Assembly (NCBI RefSeq): GCF_001854125.1
Contig: NZ_CP017715.1
Location: forward strand, 3,968,001-4,032,000
Direction of reading: 5' to 3'
Source of the DNA: Marinobacter salinus
Lineage (GTDB): Bacteria > Pseudomonadota > Gammaproteobacteria > Pseudomonadales > Oleiphilaceae
DNA length: 64,000 bases
Position numbers and translations under genes: made by a program. The notes below the pieces were generated by a model. That model searched no databases. It was not told the DNA's origin and saw only the letters and a list, made by a program, of their open reading frames with translations. Of the stretch, positions 35,966 to 45,356 are shown in pieces (position 1 is the first letter of the stretch; every line of letters begins with the position of its first letter).

Positions 35966-37045
35966 TTACATCTCGTCGTAGTCGAGAACCACCTTGTCGC
36001 TGATCGGGTAGCACTGGCAGGAAAGCACGTAGCCAGCCTCTACCTCGTAATCTTCGAGGGCAAAGTTCTGGTCCATTTCCACCTCGCCTTCGACAACCTT
36101 GGCGCGACAGGTGGAACAGACGCCAGCCTTACAGGAGTAGGGCAGGTCCGCGCCTTCCTCGTTGCCGGCCTCAAGAATGCTCTTGGTATCACGAACCAGC
36201 GGGAAGGTCAGGGAGCGACCGTCGGCAATCACCGTTACTTCACTGATGGATTGTGGATCCACTTTTGACGGCGCCCGGTCTTTACGGGCCTGGGGCGCAC
36301 CACCGACCGGCGTAAACAGCTCGTAGTGGATCTTGCTTTTGTCCAGACCGTGGCGAAGCAGTGAGTCCCGCACGTCTTCTGTCATTAATTGTGGACCGCA
36401 GATGAAGGCCGCCGTAAGCTCTTTGGCGTTGATCCAATGGTCGAACAGGGCATCACACTTGTCGTGGTCAATCCGCCCGTTATAGAGGTCAATGTCTTGG
36501 TCTTCCCGGGTGAAGATGTACACCAGGTTCAGCCGGGACATGTATTCGTTCTTCAGATCCTGAAGTTCATCCCGGAACATGGTGCTGCTGGTGGCCTTGT
36601 TGCCATAAAACAGCGTTACCTCGCTCTTGGGCTCGGTTTCCAGGGTGGTCTTGACGATCGACAGGATCGGGGTGATGCCACTGCCTGCGGCGACCGCGAG
36701 GTAATTACCTTCGCGCTCGGGATCCAGGTCGACGGAGAAGTGGCCCTGGGGCGGCATGACTTCCAGCGTCTGGCCCGGCTTTAGTTGCTCATTGGCAAAC
36801 GTGGAGAACCGGCCGCCGGCAACCTTCTTGACCGCGATGCGCAGTTCCTGATCGTTGACGCTTCGGCAGATCGAGTAGGAGCGACGAACTTCCTCGCCAT
36901 CCAGCTTGGTCCGCACGATCAGGTGCTGGCCCTGCTGGTAATGGAACTTGTCTGCCAGATCTTCCGGCACGTCGAAAGCAAGTGATACGGCGTTTCTTGT
37001 TTCAGGTCTGACCTCTTTGAGGGTCAGTGAGTAGAATTTGTTCAT
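35966..37045 (-). CDS. paaE: Phenylacetyl-CoA epoxidase reductase PaaE
   Basis: A 359-residue flavin/iron-sulfur reductase that passes electrons from NADPH to the PaaABC(D) di-iron epoxidase. The ATG at 37045 gives MNKFYSLTLKEV; further upstream frame is not conserved. The FAD domain has RRSYSICRS, the NAD(P) domain GSGITPILSIVKTTL, and the C-terminal plant-type ferredoxin has CKAGVCSTC (near 302-310) with the fourth Cys in SCQCYP. The order is paaA-B-C-D-E with short gaps. Confidence 0.96.
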   Translation of the reverse strand: MNKFYSLTLKEVRPETRNAVSLAFDVPEDLADKFHYQQGQHLIVRTKLDGEEVRRSYSICRSVNDQELRIAVKKVAGGRFSTFANEQLKPGQTLEVMPPQGHFSVDLDPEREGNYLAVAAGSGITPILSIVKTTLETEPKSEVTLFYGNKATSSTMFRDELQDLKNEYMSRLNLVYIFTREDQDIDLYNGRIDHDKCDALFDHWINAKELTAAFICGPQLMTEDVRDSLLRHGLDKSKIHYELFTPVGGAPQARKDRAPSKVDPQSISEVTVIADGRSLTFPLVRDTKSILEAGNEEGADLPYSCKAGVCSTCRAKVVEGEVEMDQNFALEDYEVEAGYVLSCQCYPISDKVVLDYDEM

Positions 37046-37058
37046 GATCGTATCGGCT

Positions 37059-37628
37059 CTAGATGCATTTGAAATAGTCGAAGGGCTCGAGGCATTCCTT
37101 GCAACGATAAAGGGCTTTGCAGGCGGTGGATCCGAATTCGCTGACCCGCTCGGTGTCTTCGCTGCCACAATGGGGGCAGGTGATCACTTCAGGTTCGCCA
37201 AGCAGACTCATCTTGCTGGAGCTGCCCTGGGGCGGTGCGATTCCGAATGCCCGAAGCTTCTCTTTGCCTTCGTCTGTGATCCAGTCGGTGGTCCAGGCAG
37301 GGGTCAGCACCTGATTGATTTTCGGATCCCGGAACCCTGCGGCTCGCAGGGCCTCGGCAATCAGCTCTTCAATCAGTTCAGTGGCAGGGCAGCCGGAGTA
37401 AGTCGGTGTGACATCGATGGACAACTCTTTTCCATCCCATCGAACTGCTCGGACAATACCGAGCTCCACGACGCTTACCGCCGGTACCTCCGGATCCTTG
37501 ACCTTGTCAAGAATTGCCCAGATATCCTGTTCTGTCAGCAAATCGGGGCGAGCGTTGGCTGGCACCCGGTCACTGGCGATCAGGATATCTACTGCTGACC
37601 GGCTGTCTGACTCACCATGTTGTGGCAT
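37059..37628 (-). CDS. paaD: Phenylacetyl-CoA epoxidase assembly subunit PaaD
   Basis: A 189-residue protein of the MIP18/DUF59 family thought to help iron-sulfur or di-iron assembly of the epoxidase. The N-terminal part has KDPEVPAVSVVELGIVRAV and TPTYSGCPATELI. The C-terminal zinc-ribbon-like region has CPHCGSEDTE, CKALYRCKEC and a final FDYFKC. Its start overlaps the paaC end by 17 bases. Confidence 0.95.
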   Translation of the reverse strand: MPQHGESDSRSAVDILIASDRVPANARPDLLTEQDIWAILDKVKDPEVPAVSVVELGIVRAVRWDGKELSIDVTPTYSGCPATELIEELIAEALRAAGFRDPKINQVLTPAWTTDWITDEGKEKLRAFGIAPPQGSSSKMSLLGEPEVITCPHCGSEDTERVSEFGSTACKALYRCKECLEPFDYFKCI

Positions 37629-38376
37629 CGGGATAGGCCCTCTGCAGAAACTGCATTTCCGCCAGAATGAAACCGAGATGTTCGGTGTGTTCGCCGTGCT
37701 TGCCGCCCATATACATCCAGGCGTCTTCTGCGCCCGGTGTCAGGGTGGCCTGGGTGAGCACTTCATTGACCATGCCACGCCAGTCATTCCTGAGCTGCTC
37801 AGGATCCGGGCCGATACCGGCCTCGGCCATGAGGCGATCAGTTTCGTCCGGGGTGATCAGTTCCCCGGTAAAGCGCCAGAGAATGTCGACAGCATCCTGC
37901 ATGCGGCGGTGGCTCTCGTCCGTACCGTCGCCCAGGCGCTTCACCCACTCCGATGAACGGCGCAGATGATAAGTGACTTCCTTCAGCGCCTTGGCCGCAA
38001 CACCTGCGATGCGTTCGTCGCTGGCTTCGGTCAGGCTCTTGAGCGTGAAGTAGTGCCAGACATCGTAAAAGAACTGGCGGCCCATGGTGACCGCATAGTC
38101 TTCGTTCGGCTGCTCGGTCAGGAGCAGGTTGCGATAGTCGTGGGCATCACGGCGAAAGGCCAGCTTGTCTGCATCCCGGCCATCATTAATCAGCTCGGCT
38201 GCGTACTCGTACCAGTTGCGGGCCTGGCCGACGAGGTCGAGGGCAACATTCATCAGCGCCATTTCTTCCTCGACTGCCGGGGCCTTGCCGCACAGCTCGC
38301 ACAGGCGCTGGCCCAGGATCATGTCAGAATCTGCCAGGCGCAGCAGGTATTCCTTTAATGCTTCTGCTTGTGTCAT
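37612..38376 (-). CDS. paaC: Phenylacetyl-CoA epoxidase structural subunit PaaC
   Basis: A 254-residue ferritin-like helical subunit that pairs with PaaA but lacks the catalytic di-iron site. Typical segments are YLLRLADSDMILGQRLCELC, LNVALDLVGQARNWYEYAAE and MGRQFFYDVWHYF. Twelve bases separate it from paaB. Confidence 0.95.
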   Translation of the reverse strand: MTQAEALKEYLLRLADSDMILGQRLCELCGKAPAVEEEMALMNVALDLVGQARNWYEYAAELINDGRDADKLAFRRDAHDYRNLLLTEQPNEDYAVTMGRQFFYDVWHYFTLKSLTEASDERIAGVAAKALKEVTYHLRRSSEWVKRLGDGTDESHRRMQDAVDILWRFTGELITPDETDRLMAEAGIGPDPEQLRNDWRGMVNEVLTQATLTPGAEDAWMYMGGKHGEHTEHLGFILAEMQFLQRAYPDATTW

Positions 38377-38388
38377 TGGAACCGCTCC

Positions 38389-38670
38389 TTACATGTGTCC
38401 GACTTCATCGGGCAGCTTGTAGAAGGAAGCATGCCGGTAAACTTTATCTTCCGACGGGTCGAAGAGAACTTCTTTTTCGTCGGATGCGGAAGCCGTGATG
38501 GTATCGGAGGGTACAACCCAGATGCTCACACCTTCGTTTCGGCGTGTGTATAGGTCACGGGCGTTTTCCATGGCCATCTCAGCGTCAGAGGCATGCACGC
38601 TGCCCACATGTTTGTGGTTCAAGCCGTGCTTGGACCGCACAAAGACTTCATAAAGGCGCCATTCAGACAT
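38389..38670 (-). CDS. paaB: Phenylacetyl-CoA epoxidase subunit PaaB
   Basis: A 93-residue small subunit that bridges PaaA-PaaC dimers. The ATG at 38670 gives MSEWRLYEVFVRSKHGLNHK; further features are VGSVHASDAEMAMENARDLY and YTRRNEGVSIWVVPS. GGAGG lies upstream on the - strand. Seventeen bases separate it from paaA. Confidence 0.95.
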   Translation of the reverse strand: MSEWRLYEVFVRSKHGLNHKHVGSVHASDAEMAMENARDLYTRRNEGVSIWVVPSDTITASASDEKEVLFDPSEDKVYRHASFYKLPDEVGHM

Positions 38671-38687
38671 GTTGTAATCCTCCGGTA

Positions 38688-39680
38688 TCAAGCGGCTTGT
38701 GCGCGCTGCTTTTGTTTTTTGGCATAGGCGACGGCCGCTTCGCGGACCCATGCGCCCTCGTCAATTGCTTTCTTGCGAGTATTGATGCGCTCGCGGTTGC
38801 AAGGGCCATTGCCCTTGAGCACGTCATAGAATTCCTGCCAGTTGATTTCACCGAAATCGTAGTGGCCGGTTTCTTCGTTCCATTTCAGGTCCGGGTCCGG
38901 CGCAGTGCATCCCAGGAATTCAAGCTGCGGAATTGTCTGGTCAATAAACATCTGGCGCAGTTCGTCGTTGCTCTTGCGCTTGATCTTCCAGGCCATGGAC
39001 TGCTGTGAGTTCGGGGACTCGTCATCGTGCGGGCCGAACATCATCAGGGCCGGCCACCACAGACGGTTGATGGCGTCCTGCACCATTTCTTTTTGCTCAT
39101 CGGTACCTTCGCGCATCATGTCCAGCAGAATCTGGTAACCCTGGCGCTGGTGGAAGCTCTCTTCCTTACAGATCCGGACCATGGCGCGGGAGTAGGGGCC
39201 ATAGGAAGTACGCTGAAGCACAACCTGGTTGACGATTGCAGCGCCATCTACCAGCCAGCCAACAGCACCCATATCGGCCCAGTTCAGGGTCGGGTAGTTG
39301 AAGATGCTGGAATACTTGGCCTTGCCCTGATGCAGTTTCTCGATCTCTTCGTCGCGGTCTGCACCGAGGGTTTCCATGGCACTGTATAGGTACAGGCCGT
39401 GGCCTGCTTCGTCCTGGATCTTGGCCATCAACTGGAGCTTGCGCTTAAGGGTGGGGGCCCGGGTAACCCAGTTACCTTCCGGGAGCATGCCAACCACTTC
39501 AGAGTGAGCGTGCTGGGATATCTGACGCACCAGCGTCTTCCGGTAGCCTTCCGGCATCCAGTTTTTGGGTTCGATCTTGGTCTCGGCGTCGACCTTTTCC
39601 TGGAAAGCGCGCTCTTCAGGCGACATCTCTTCCAGTGTCTTAAGGCGTTTTGCGCCGGTTTCAACGAGCTGGGCGTACAT
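38688..39680 (-). CDS. paaA: Phenylacetyl-CoA epoxidase catalytic subunit PaaA
   Basis: The 330-residue catalytic di-iron subunit that makes ring-1,2-epoxyphenylacetyl-CoA with O2. Iron ligands are seen in [19 protein letters not shown] and [17 protein letters not shown] (two E..H pairs of the ferritin-like site). The CoA-facing segment [19 protein letters not shown] is also conserved. It is the first gene of paaABCDE-paaZ, with a predicted promoter 84 bases upstream. Confidence 0.97.
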   Translation of the reverse strand: MYAQLVETGAKRLKTLEEMSPEERAFQEKVDAETKIEPKNWMPEGYRKTLVRQISQHAHSEVVGMLPEGNWVTRAPTLKRKLQLMAKIQDEAGHGLYLYSAMETLGADRDEEIEKLHQGKAKYSSIFNYPTLNWADMGAVGWLVDGAAIVNQVVLQRTSYGPYSRAMVRICKEESFHQRQGYQILLDMMREGTDEQKEMVQDAINRLWWPALMMFGPHDDESPNSQQSMAWKIKRKSNDELRQMFIDQTIPQLEFLGCTAPDPDLKWNEETGHYDFGEINWQEFYDVLKGNGPCNRERINTRKKAIDEGAWVREAAVAYAKKQKQRAQAA

Positions 39681-39992
39681 ACAATACCTCCGGTTCGGGC
39701 TTGTTGTTCTCTTGTTCCGTGAACAGCGATGCCCTCAGAAAATACTGAAGGGCTATATTACTCATAGTATATGATACTGAATAAATATCAAGAAATGTCT
39801 TTGTGTGTCATGTTCGGCTTCAGGCGTTGTTCTGATGACCGCATCATGTTGATATAAAATGTAAAAAATAATTCCAGGAATGATTATTAAAGTAACTGGA
39901 ATAAGGAAATGAAAAAATAAAACGAATTCGTTAGACCGGAAAGGGAGGCACAACCGGAAAACTGACCGACTGTGCCAAGACCCGGTTCGCCA
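39681..39992. other. Gap between paaK end and paaA start
   Basis: The 312 bases are AT-rich and contain no credible ORF. They hold the paaA promoter at 39764-39791 and, next to paaK, GGCACA/TGTGCC arms (39947-39977) without a clear T run, so termination of the paaGHIJK transcript here is uncertain. Confidence 0.6.
39764..39791 (-). promoter_or_regulatory. Predicted paaA promoter with palindromic operator
   Basis: On the - strand, -35 TTGATA (39791-39786), a 16-base spacer and -10 TACTAT (39769-39764). The imperfect palindrome TGATA-N9-TATCA (39772-39790) covers the -35 and spacer. Its TTGATATT shares eight bases with candidate operator copy 1 at 28215. Confidence 0.6.
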
Positions 39993-41303
39993 TTACTGCT
40001 TGCGGCGGTCGAAGACCCTTTTTGCTTTGCCTTCCGAGCGAGCAAGACGGTTAGACTCAACAATCTCTATACGGGTGCTGATCCCGATATAGGATTTAAT
40101 GTGATGGGCGAGCTCTTTGGCAGCCGCGGCCCGGTTTTCCTCACTGTCGGAGGCTTCCGGCTTGAGCTCCGCGCGAATGTCGACGCAGTCCAGGTTGCCT
40201 TCTTTGTAGACCTCAATCTCGTAGTGAGGTGCCAGTGCTTCACACTTGAGCACCTGCTCTTCGATCTGGCTCGGGAATACGTTGACGCCCCGGATAATGA
40301 GCATGTCATCGCTGCGGCCGGTGATCTTGTCGATGCGGCGCATGGGGCGGGCGGTTCCCGGCAGCAAACGGGTCAGATCGCGCGTGCGGTAACGCATGAT
40401 CGGCAAGGCCACTTTGGTGAGTGACGTGAAGACCAGCTCCCCATACTCTCCGTCGGGCAGCACTTCGCCGGTATTCGGGTCAATGATCTCGGGATAGAAA
40501 TGGTCTTCCCAGATGGTAGGGCCGTCTTTGGTCTCGATGCATTCCATACCGACACCCGGCCCCATGACTTCAGAGAGGCCGTAGATGTCCAGAGCCTGAA
40601 TGCCCAGGCGCTCTTCCAGCTCGGTGCGCATGCTGTTGGTCCAGGGTTCGGCACCGAAAATCCCGAGGCGGAGCGGCAGCTTGTGAGGGTCGATACCCTG
40701 CCTTTCCATCTCGTCAGCAATATTGAGCATGTAGGACGGGGTTACCATGATAATGTCGGGCTGGAAGTCATTGATCAGCTGAACCTGCTTTTCAGTCTGG
40801 CCACCCGACATGGGAATCACCGTGCAGCCGAGGCGTTCGGCACCGTAGTGAGCACCAAGCCCGCCGGTAAACAGGCCATAGCCATAGGACACGTGGACCT
40901 TGTCTCCCCGGGAGCCGCCACCGGCCCGAATGGAGCGGGCAACAATGTCGGCCCAGGTGTTGATATCGCCCTGGGTATAGCCGACAACGGTGGGCTTGCC
41001 GGTGGTGCCGCTGGACGCGTGAACCCGGACTACCTGATCCATCGGAGTGGCAAACATGCCGAACGGATAGTTGTCCCGCAGATCCCCCTTGGTTGTGAAG
41101 GGAATTTTGGCCAGGTCTTCCAGCGAGTTGATGTCCATCGGCTTCAGGCCGATTTGATCAAAGGCGTTCCGATAGAAAGGCACGTTGGTATAAGCATGGA
41201 CGACGCTCCAGCGCAGACGCTGCAACTGCTCATGGCGGAGCTCGTCGATGCTGGCGGTCTCCATGCGGTCAAGTTTGCCAAGTTTTTGTGATGGTAAGCT
41301 CAT
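39993..41303 (-). CDS. paaK: Phenylacetate-CoA ligase PaaK
   Basis: The 436-residue AMP-forming ligase activates phenylacetate to phenylacetyl-CoA, the first committed step and the source of the PaaX inducer. The ATP/AMP motif HASSGTTGKPTVVGY lies near 88-102; ligase motifs GLSEVMGPGVGMEC and YRTRDLTRLLPG follow. The C-terminal domain has GRSDDMLIIRGVNVFPSQIE. It lies 50 bases after paaJ on the same strand. Confidence 0.96.
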   Translation of the reverse strand: MSLPSQKLGKLDRMETASIDELRHEQLQRLRWSVVHAYTNVPFYRNAFDQIGLKPMDINSLEDLAKIPFTTKGDLRDNYPFGMFATPMDQVVRVHASSGTTGKPTVVGYTQGDINTWADIVARSIRAGGGSRGDKVHVSYGYGLFTGGLGAHYGAERLGCTVIPMSGGQTEKQVQLINDFQPDIIMVTPSYMLNIADEMERQGIDPHKLPLRLGIFGAEPWTNSMRTELEERLGIQALDIYGLSEVMGPGVGMECIETKDGPTIWEDHFYPEIIDPNTGEVLPDGEYGELVFTSLTKVALPIMRYRTRDLTRLLPGTARPMRRIDKITGRSDDMLIIRGVNVFPSQIEEQVLKCEALAPHYEIEVYKEGNLDCVDIRAELKPEASDSEENRAAAAKELAHHIKSYIGISTRIEIVESNRLARSEGKAKRVFDRRKQ

Positions 41304-41353
41304 AAGTCTGTCCTGCTTTTTTTGTGCTTAACGGGAGCGTTGCTTCTGACGGA

Positions 41354-42601
41354 TCAGGCAGCGCTGTCCACCCGTTCAATGATCAGTGCGATACCCTGGC
41401 CAACGCCGATGCACATGGTGCAGAGTGCATAACGGGCTTTTTCACCCTTGTCGTGGCGTCGCTCAAGCTCATTCAGTGCGGTTGTGATCAGGCGAGCGCC
41501 ACTCATGCCTAGAGGGTGGCCAAGGGCGATAGCGCCCCCGTTCGGGTTCACGTGTTCGGCGTCATCCGGCAACCCCAGATCGCGGGTGACGGCCAGTGCC
41601 TGGGCGGCAAACGCCTCGTTCAGTTCGATGACATCCATATCACCCAGTTCCAGCCCTGCCGTTTTCAATACCTTGCGTGTAGCCGGAGCCGGACCGAAGC
41701 CCATGATGCGGGGTTCGACGCCTGCGGTGGCCATGGCGACCACACGGGCCCGGGGCTTCAGGTTGTATTGTCCTATGGCGTCGGCGTTGGCCAGCAGAAG
41801 TGCACAGGCGCCGTCATTGACGCCAGACGCGTTGCCCGCCGTCACGCAGCCGTTTTCACGGAACGGTGTTGGCAGCGATGCCAGTTTTTCCAGGGTGGTT
41901 TCCCGCGGATGCTCGTCGGTATCGACGATCAGCGGTTCCTGTTTGCGGCGGGGCACAGAGACCGGCGTGATCTCACTGGCAAACCGGCCAGCGGCCTGGG
42001 CTGCGGCGGTCCGTTGCTGGCTGCGCAGGGCAAACGCATCCTGGTCTTCCCGTGAAATTCCGAAGTCGGCAGCAACGTTTTCGGCGGTTTCGGGCATGGA
42101 GTCGATGCCGTATTGTTTCTTCAGTACCGGATTGACGAAGCGCCAGCCAATGGTTGTGTCGAAAATCTCCGCTTTGCGACTGAAGGCGCTCTCCGACTTG
42201 CCCATCACAAAAGGTGCCCGGGACATGGATTCGACACCGCCTGCAAGCATCAGGCGGGCTTCGCCGGTGCGGATCGCGCGCGCCGCGCTGCCAACCGCAT
42301 CCATGCCGGAACCGCAGAGCCGGTTGATGGTGCTGCCTGGAACATCCACTGGCAGGCCGGCCAGCAGCAGTGACATACGAGCGACATCCCGGTTGTCTTC
42401 GCCAGCCTGGTTGGCGCAGCCATAGAGCACATCGTCAATTTTTGACCAGTCGAGACCGGGGTGACGCTCCACCAGTGCTTTCATTGGGATGGCGCCCAGG
42501 TCATCTGCCCGGACTGCAGACAGTGCGCCGCCATAACGGCCAATGGGCGTACGTACGGCGTCGACAATATAGGCGTCCTGCAAGCGGTTATCTCCACTCA
42601 T
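41354..42601 (-). CDS. paaJ: 3-oxoadipyl-CoA / 3-oxo-5,6-dehydrosuberyl-CoA thiolase PaaJ
   Basis: A 415-residue thiolase that performs the two thiolytic steps of the pathway. Nucleophile Cys lies in INRLCGSGMDAVG (near 95), the active-site His in NPNGGAIALGHPLG and the second Cys in LCTMCIGVGQG. PaaJ and PcaF are close homologues; the paa context favours PaaJ. Its ATG overlaps the paaI stop by four bases (ATGA). Confidence 0.93.
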   Translation of the reverse strand: MSGDNRLQDAYIVDAVRTPIGRYGGALSAVRADDLGAIPMKALVERHPGLDWSKIDDVLYGCANQAGEDNRDVARMSLLLAGLPVDVPGSTINRLCGSGMDAVGSAARAIRTGEARLMLAGGVESMSRAPFVMGKSESAFSRKAEIFDTTIGWRFVNPVLKKQYGIDSMPETAENVAADFGISREDQDAFALRSQQRTAAAQAAGRFASEITPVSVPRRKQEPLIVDTDEHPRETTLEKLASLPTPFRENGCVTAGNASGVNDGACALLLANADAIGQYNLKPRARVVAMATAGVEPRIMGFGPAPATRKVLKTAGLELGDMDVIELNEAFAAQALAVTRDLGLPDDAEHVNPNGGAIALGHPLGMSGARLITTALNELERRHDKGEKARYALCTMCIGVGQGIALIIERVDSAA

Positions 42602-43044
42602 GAGTTTTCCTCCGAATTAATGACAGGGCCGCGGACCTGGTAGGACTTGCCCCGGAAAAGGGCAACGGTACGGCCATCCTGATTGGTTAAGGTAACGTCG
42701 TAGACACCGGTCCGGCCGCCACGAGACTGTTCTTCGGCGGTTGCGGTCAGGATATCTCCGGCTTTGGCGCCAGCCATGTAGTCAATGCTGCAGCCGGACG
42801 CCACCGTTGCCTTGTCGTAAGAATTGCAGCTGAAGGCGAATGCAGAGTCGGCGAGGGTGAAGAGGTAGCCGCCATGGCAGGAACCGTGGCCCTGAATCAT
42901 GTCATCAGTCACGGTCATGGTCAGCACGGCTTTGCCGGGCGCAACTGAAACGATCTCCATGCCCAGCTTCTGGCTCGCCTGGTCACGGGCAAACATTGCT
43001 TCTGCGCACTGCTCCGCGAGCTGTTGCGGGTTGGTGTCCGTCAT
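42598..43044 (-). CDS. paaI: Hydroxyphenylacetyl-CoA thioesterase PaaI
   Basis: A 148-residue hotdog-fold thioesterase that rescues CoA from dead-end intermediates. The motif GHGSCHGGYLFTLADSAFAF lies near 54-72. It overlaps both neighbours by four bases. Confidence 0.93.
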   Translation of the reverse strand: MTDTNPQQLAEQCAEAMFARDQASQKLGMEIVSVAPGKAVLTMTVTDDMIQGHGSCHGGYLFTLADSAFAFSCNSYDKATVASGCSIDYMAGAKAGDILTATAEEQSRGGRTGVYDVTLTNQDGRTVALFRGKSYQVRGPVINSEENS

Positions 43045-44564
43045 GCGTAAAACCCCTTCTCGGCATAATGGTTTTTCCGAAGCAGCAGCGCCGGGCGATA
43101 CCGGTCTTCTTCGTAGCTGCCCTGAATGTTTCTGAGGACCCGGAATACCCGGCCATTGCCCAGGCGGTCGCTCCAGCTCAGCGGGCCTTCCGGGTAGTTC
43201 AGCCCCGCTTGCATGGCCAGGTCGATATCTTCCTTCGTCGCTACGCCCTGCAGCGCGGCATCGGCGGCTTCATTGGCAAGCATGGCGACAGTGCGCATGA
43301 CCACCAGGCCGGGGCGATCTTCAAGCAGACTGACGGCGATACCCGCTTTTTGCAGTAAAGCACACGCATCGGAAACCGCCTTGTCGGAGGCCTGACTGGC
43401 GACAGAAACGGCAAGCCGGGAGGCCTTGGCGAAATCGAAAGCGAGGTCAAACAGTGTCAGGTTGAGTGTGCCTTCCACTTGGGCGCGCTCGGTGGCCATG
43501 CGGCCATCGGTAAGGGCCAATACGGCGTCGCCGAAGCGGAGTTGGCCAGGGCCGTCCCGTTCGATGATCTCAAGCCCGGCGTCGCGGAAGCGATCAACCA
43601 GCGCCTTGGCAGGGCCCATCTCGCCCTCGACAATCAGCCGGTTTTCATGACTTTGACATTCCGGTTCTGTGCGGGGAGAGGGGCGTTGGCTGCCTTCGGC
43701 ATAGCTGTAGAATCCGTGACCGCTTTTGCGGCCCAGTCGTCCGGCCTCAACCAGTTCTTTCTGAATCAGTGATGGCAGAAAGCGGGTGTCCTGATAATAG
43801 GCGTTGAACACCGAATTCGTGACTGCGTAGTTGACGTCATGACCGATCAGGTCGGTCAGTTCAAACGGTCCCATGCGGAAATTTCCGGCTTCCCGGATGA
43901 TGGCATCCAGCGTTGCCGCATCTGCGGTCTGTTCCTGGAGCAGTCGCAGGCTCTCGGCATAGAAGGGGCGGGCGACCCGGTTAACGATAAACCCCGGTGT
44001 GGACGTGGCAAAGACCGGTTTCTTGCCCCAGTTTGATGCGGTGGCGTGGACGGTTTCGGCAACAACGTTGTCGGTTGCCAGCCCTTTGACGACTTCGACC
44101 AACGCCATCAATGGCGCCGGGTTGAAGAAGTGCATCCCGACCAGGCGTTCCGGCTTACTGAGTTTGGCGCCAAGCGCGGTCACTGAAATGGACGAGGTGT
44201 TGGTGGCAAGGATGGTCTCCGGGCCACAGAGTTCTTCGAGGTTTGCCAGCAGTTCACGTTTGATCTCGAGGTCTTCGATAATGGCCTCAATGACCATGCT
44301 GCTCTCGGCTACGTCGGAAAGCGCGCTGACCGGATGAATGCGGCCAATGATAGCGTCCACGGCCTGCTGTTCCATCTTGCCTTTGTCGACCCGGCGCTGG
44401 AGCTGTTTGGCAACACCATCGCGTCCTGTGGCCGCCGCGCCTTCGCGCTGGTCGTGAAGGTAGACTTTGTGGCCAGCCTGGGCGGCAACCTGGGCAATAC
44501 CGGAGCCCATGGCGCCGGCACCGATGACGGCAATGGCGGTATGGGTATCAAGTGCCTGGCTCAT
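43041..44564 (-). CDS. paaH: 3-hydroxyadipyl-CoA dehydrogenase PaaH
   Basis: A 507-residue NAD-dependent dehydrogenase with two 3HCDH C-terminal-like modules, as in PaaH/PhaC of pseudomonads and E. coli. The Rossmann motif VIGAGAMGSGIAQVAA is at about 13-28. The catalytic region MHFFNPAPLMALVEVVKG and GFIVNRVARPFYAESL are clear. The stop of paaG is directly adjacent to its start (no gap). Confidence 0.95.
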   Translation of the reverse strand: MSQALDTHTAIAVIGAGAMGSGIAQVAAQAGHKVYLHDQREGAAATGRDGVAKQLQRRVDKGKMEQQAVDAIIGRIHPVSALSDVAESSMVIEAIIEDLEIKRELLANLEELCGPETILATNTSSISVTALGAKLSKPERLVGMHFFNPAPLMALVEVVKGLATDNVVAETVHATASNWGKKPVFATSTPGFIVNRVARPFYAESLRLLQEQTADAATLDAIIREAGNFRMGPFELTDLIGHDVNYAVTNSVFNAYYQDTRFLPSLIQKELVEAGRLGRKSGHGFYSYAEGSQRPSPRTEPECQSHENRLIVEGEMGPAKALVDRFRDAGLEIIERDGPGQLRFGDAVLALTDGRMATERAQVEGTLNLTLFDLAFDFAKASRLAVSVASQASDKAVSDACALLQKAGIAVSLLEDRPGLVVMRTVAMLANEAADAALQGVATKEDIDLAMQAGLNYPEGPLSWSDRLGNGRVFRVLRNIQGSYEEDRYRPALLLRKNHYAEKGFYA

Positions 44565-45356
44565 TTACTTCCCCTTGAAGGTTGGCGTGCGTTTCTCCAT
44601 GAAGGCAGCGACGCCTTCGCGGTAATCCTCGGATCGGCCAGCCATGCGCTGGAGATCACGCTCAAGGTTGAGTTGTTCTTCAAACGTGTTGCTGGCACTG
44701 GCGTGCAGAGCGCGCTTGATCAGAGCCAGGCCTTTTGTGGGCTGGGTGGCGAAGTGCCTTGCCAGCTTCATGGTCTCTTCCATCAGTGCCTCATTATCGA
44801 CACAGCGCCAGATCATGCCCCAGCTTTCGGCCTGCTCGGCAGCAATCTTGTCGCCCAGTAGGGCCATGCCCTTGGCCCGTGCCATGCCAGCGACCCGCGG
44901 CAAGGTCCAGGTGCCGCCTGAATCCGGGACCAGTCCAAGCTTGCAGAATGCCTGCACGAAACTGGCGGAGCGTGCCGCAAGTGTAATGTCACAGGCCAAC
45001 GCAATGTTCGCGCCGGCACCCGCTGCAACACCGTTCACCGCGCACAGGACGGGCATGGGCAGATCCCGGAGGCTGCGCATCAGCGGGTTGTAGTATTTTT
45101 CCAGGGACTCTCCGAGGTCGGGTGCTTCCTGGCCCGGGGCAACGCTTCGATCAGACAGATCCTGTCCGGCACAGAAACCACGACCGGCACCGGTAATCAC
45201 CAGAACGCGAACGGTGCTGTCCTTGCGCACCGTGCTGACTGCGTCCCGCATCTGTTCGTGCATCTCGACGTTGAAACTGTTCAGGTTGTCTGGGCGGTTA
45301 AGGGTAAGCAGGGCCACACCCTGATCGATTTCGAGAAGAATGCTCGGCTGAGTCAT
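44565..45356 (-). CDS. paaG: 1,2-epoxyphenylacetyl-CoA isomerase PaaG
   Basis: The 263-residue crotonase-fold enzyme turns the epoxide to oxepin-CoA and also isomerises dehydroadipyl-type intermediates. The oxyanion-hole segment GRGFCAGQDLSDRSVAPG and the second NGVAAGAGANIALACDI are PaaG-type; Asp in LGLVPDSGGTW is the expected acid/base. It is the first gene of paaGHIJK. PaaF, the 2,3-dehydroadipyl-CoA hydratase that often sits beside it, is missing. Confidence 0.95.
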   Translation of the reverse strand: MTQPSILLEIDQGVALLTLNRPDNLNSFNVEMHEQMRDAVSTVRKDSTVRVLVITGAGRGFCAGQDLSDRSVAPGQEAPDLGESLEKYYNPLMRSLRDLPMPVLCAVNGVAAGAGANIALACDITLAARSASFVQAFCKLGLVPDSGGTWTLPRVAGMARAKGMALLGDKIAAEQAESWGMIWRCVDNEALMEETMKLARHFATQPTKGLALIKRALHASASNTFEEQLNLERDLQRMAGRSEDYREGVAAFMEKRTPTFKGK

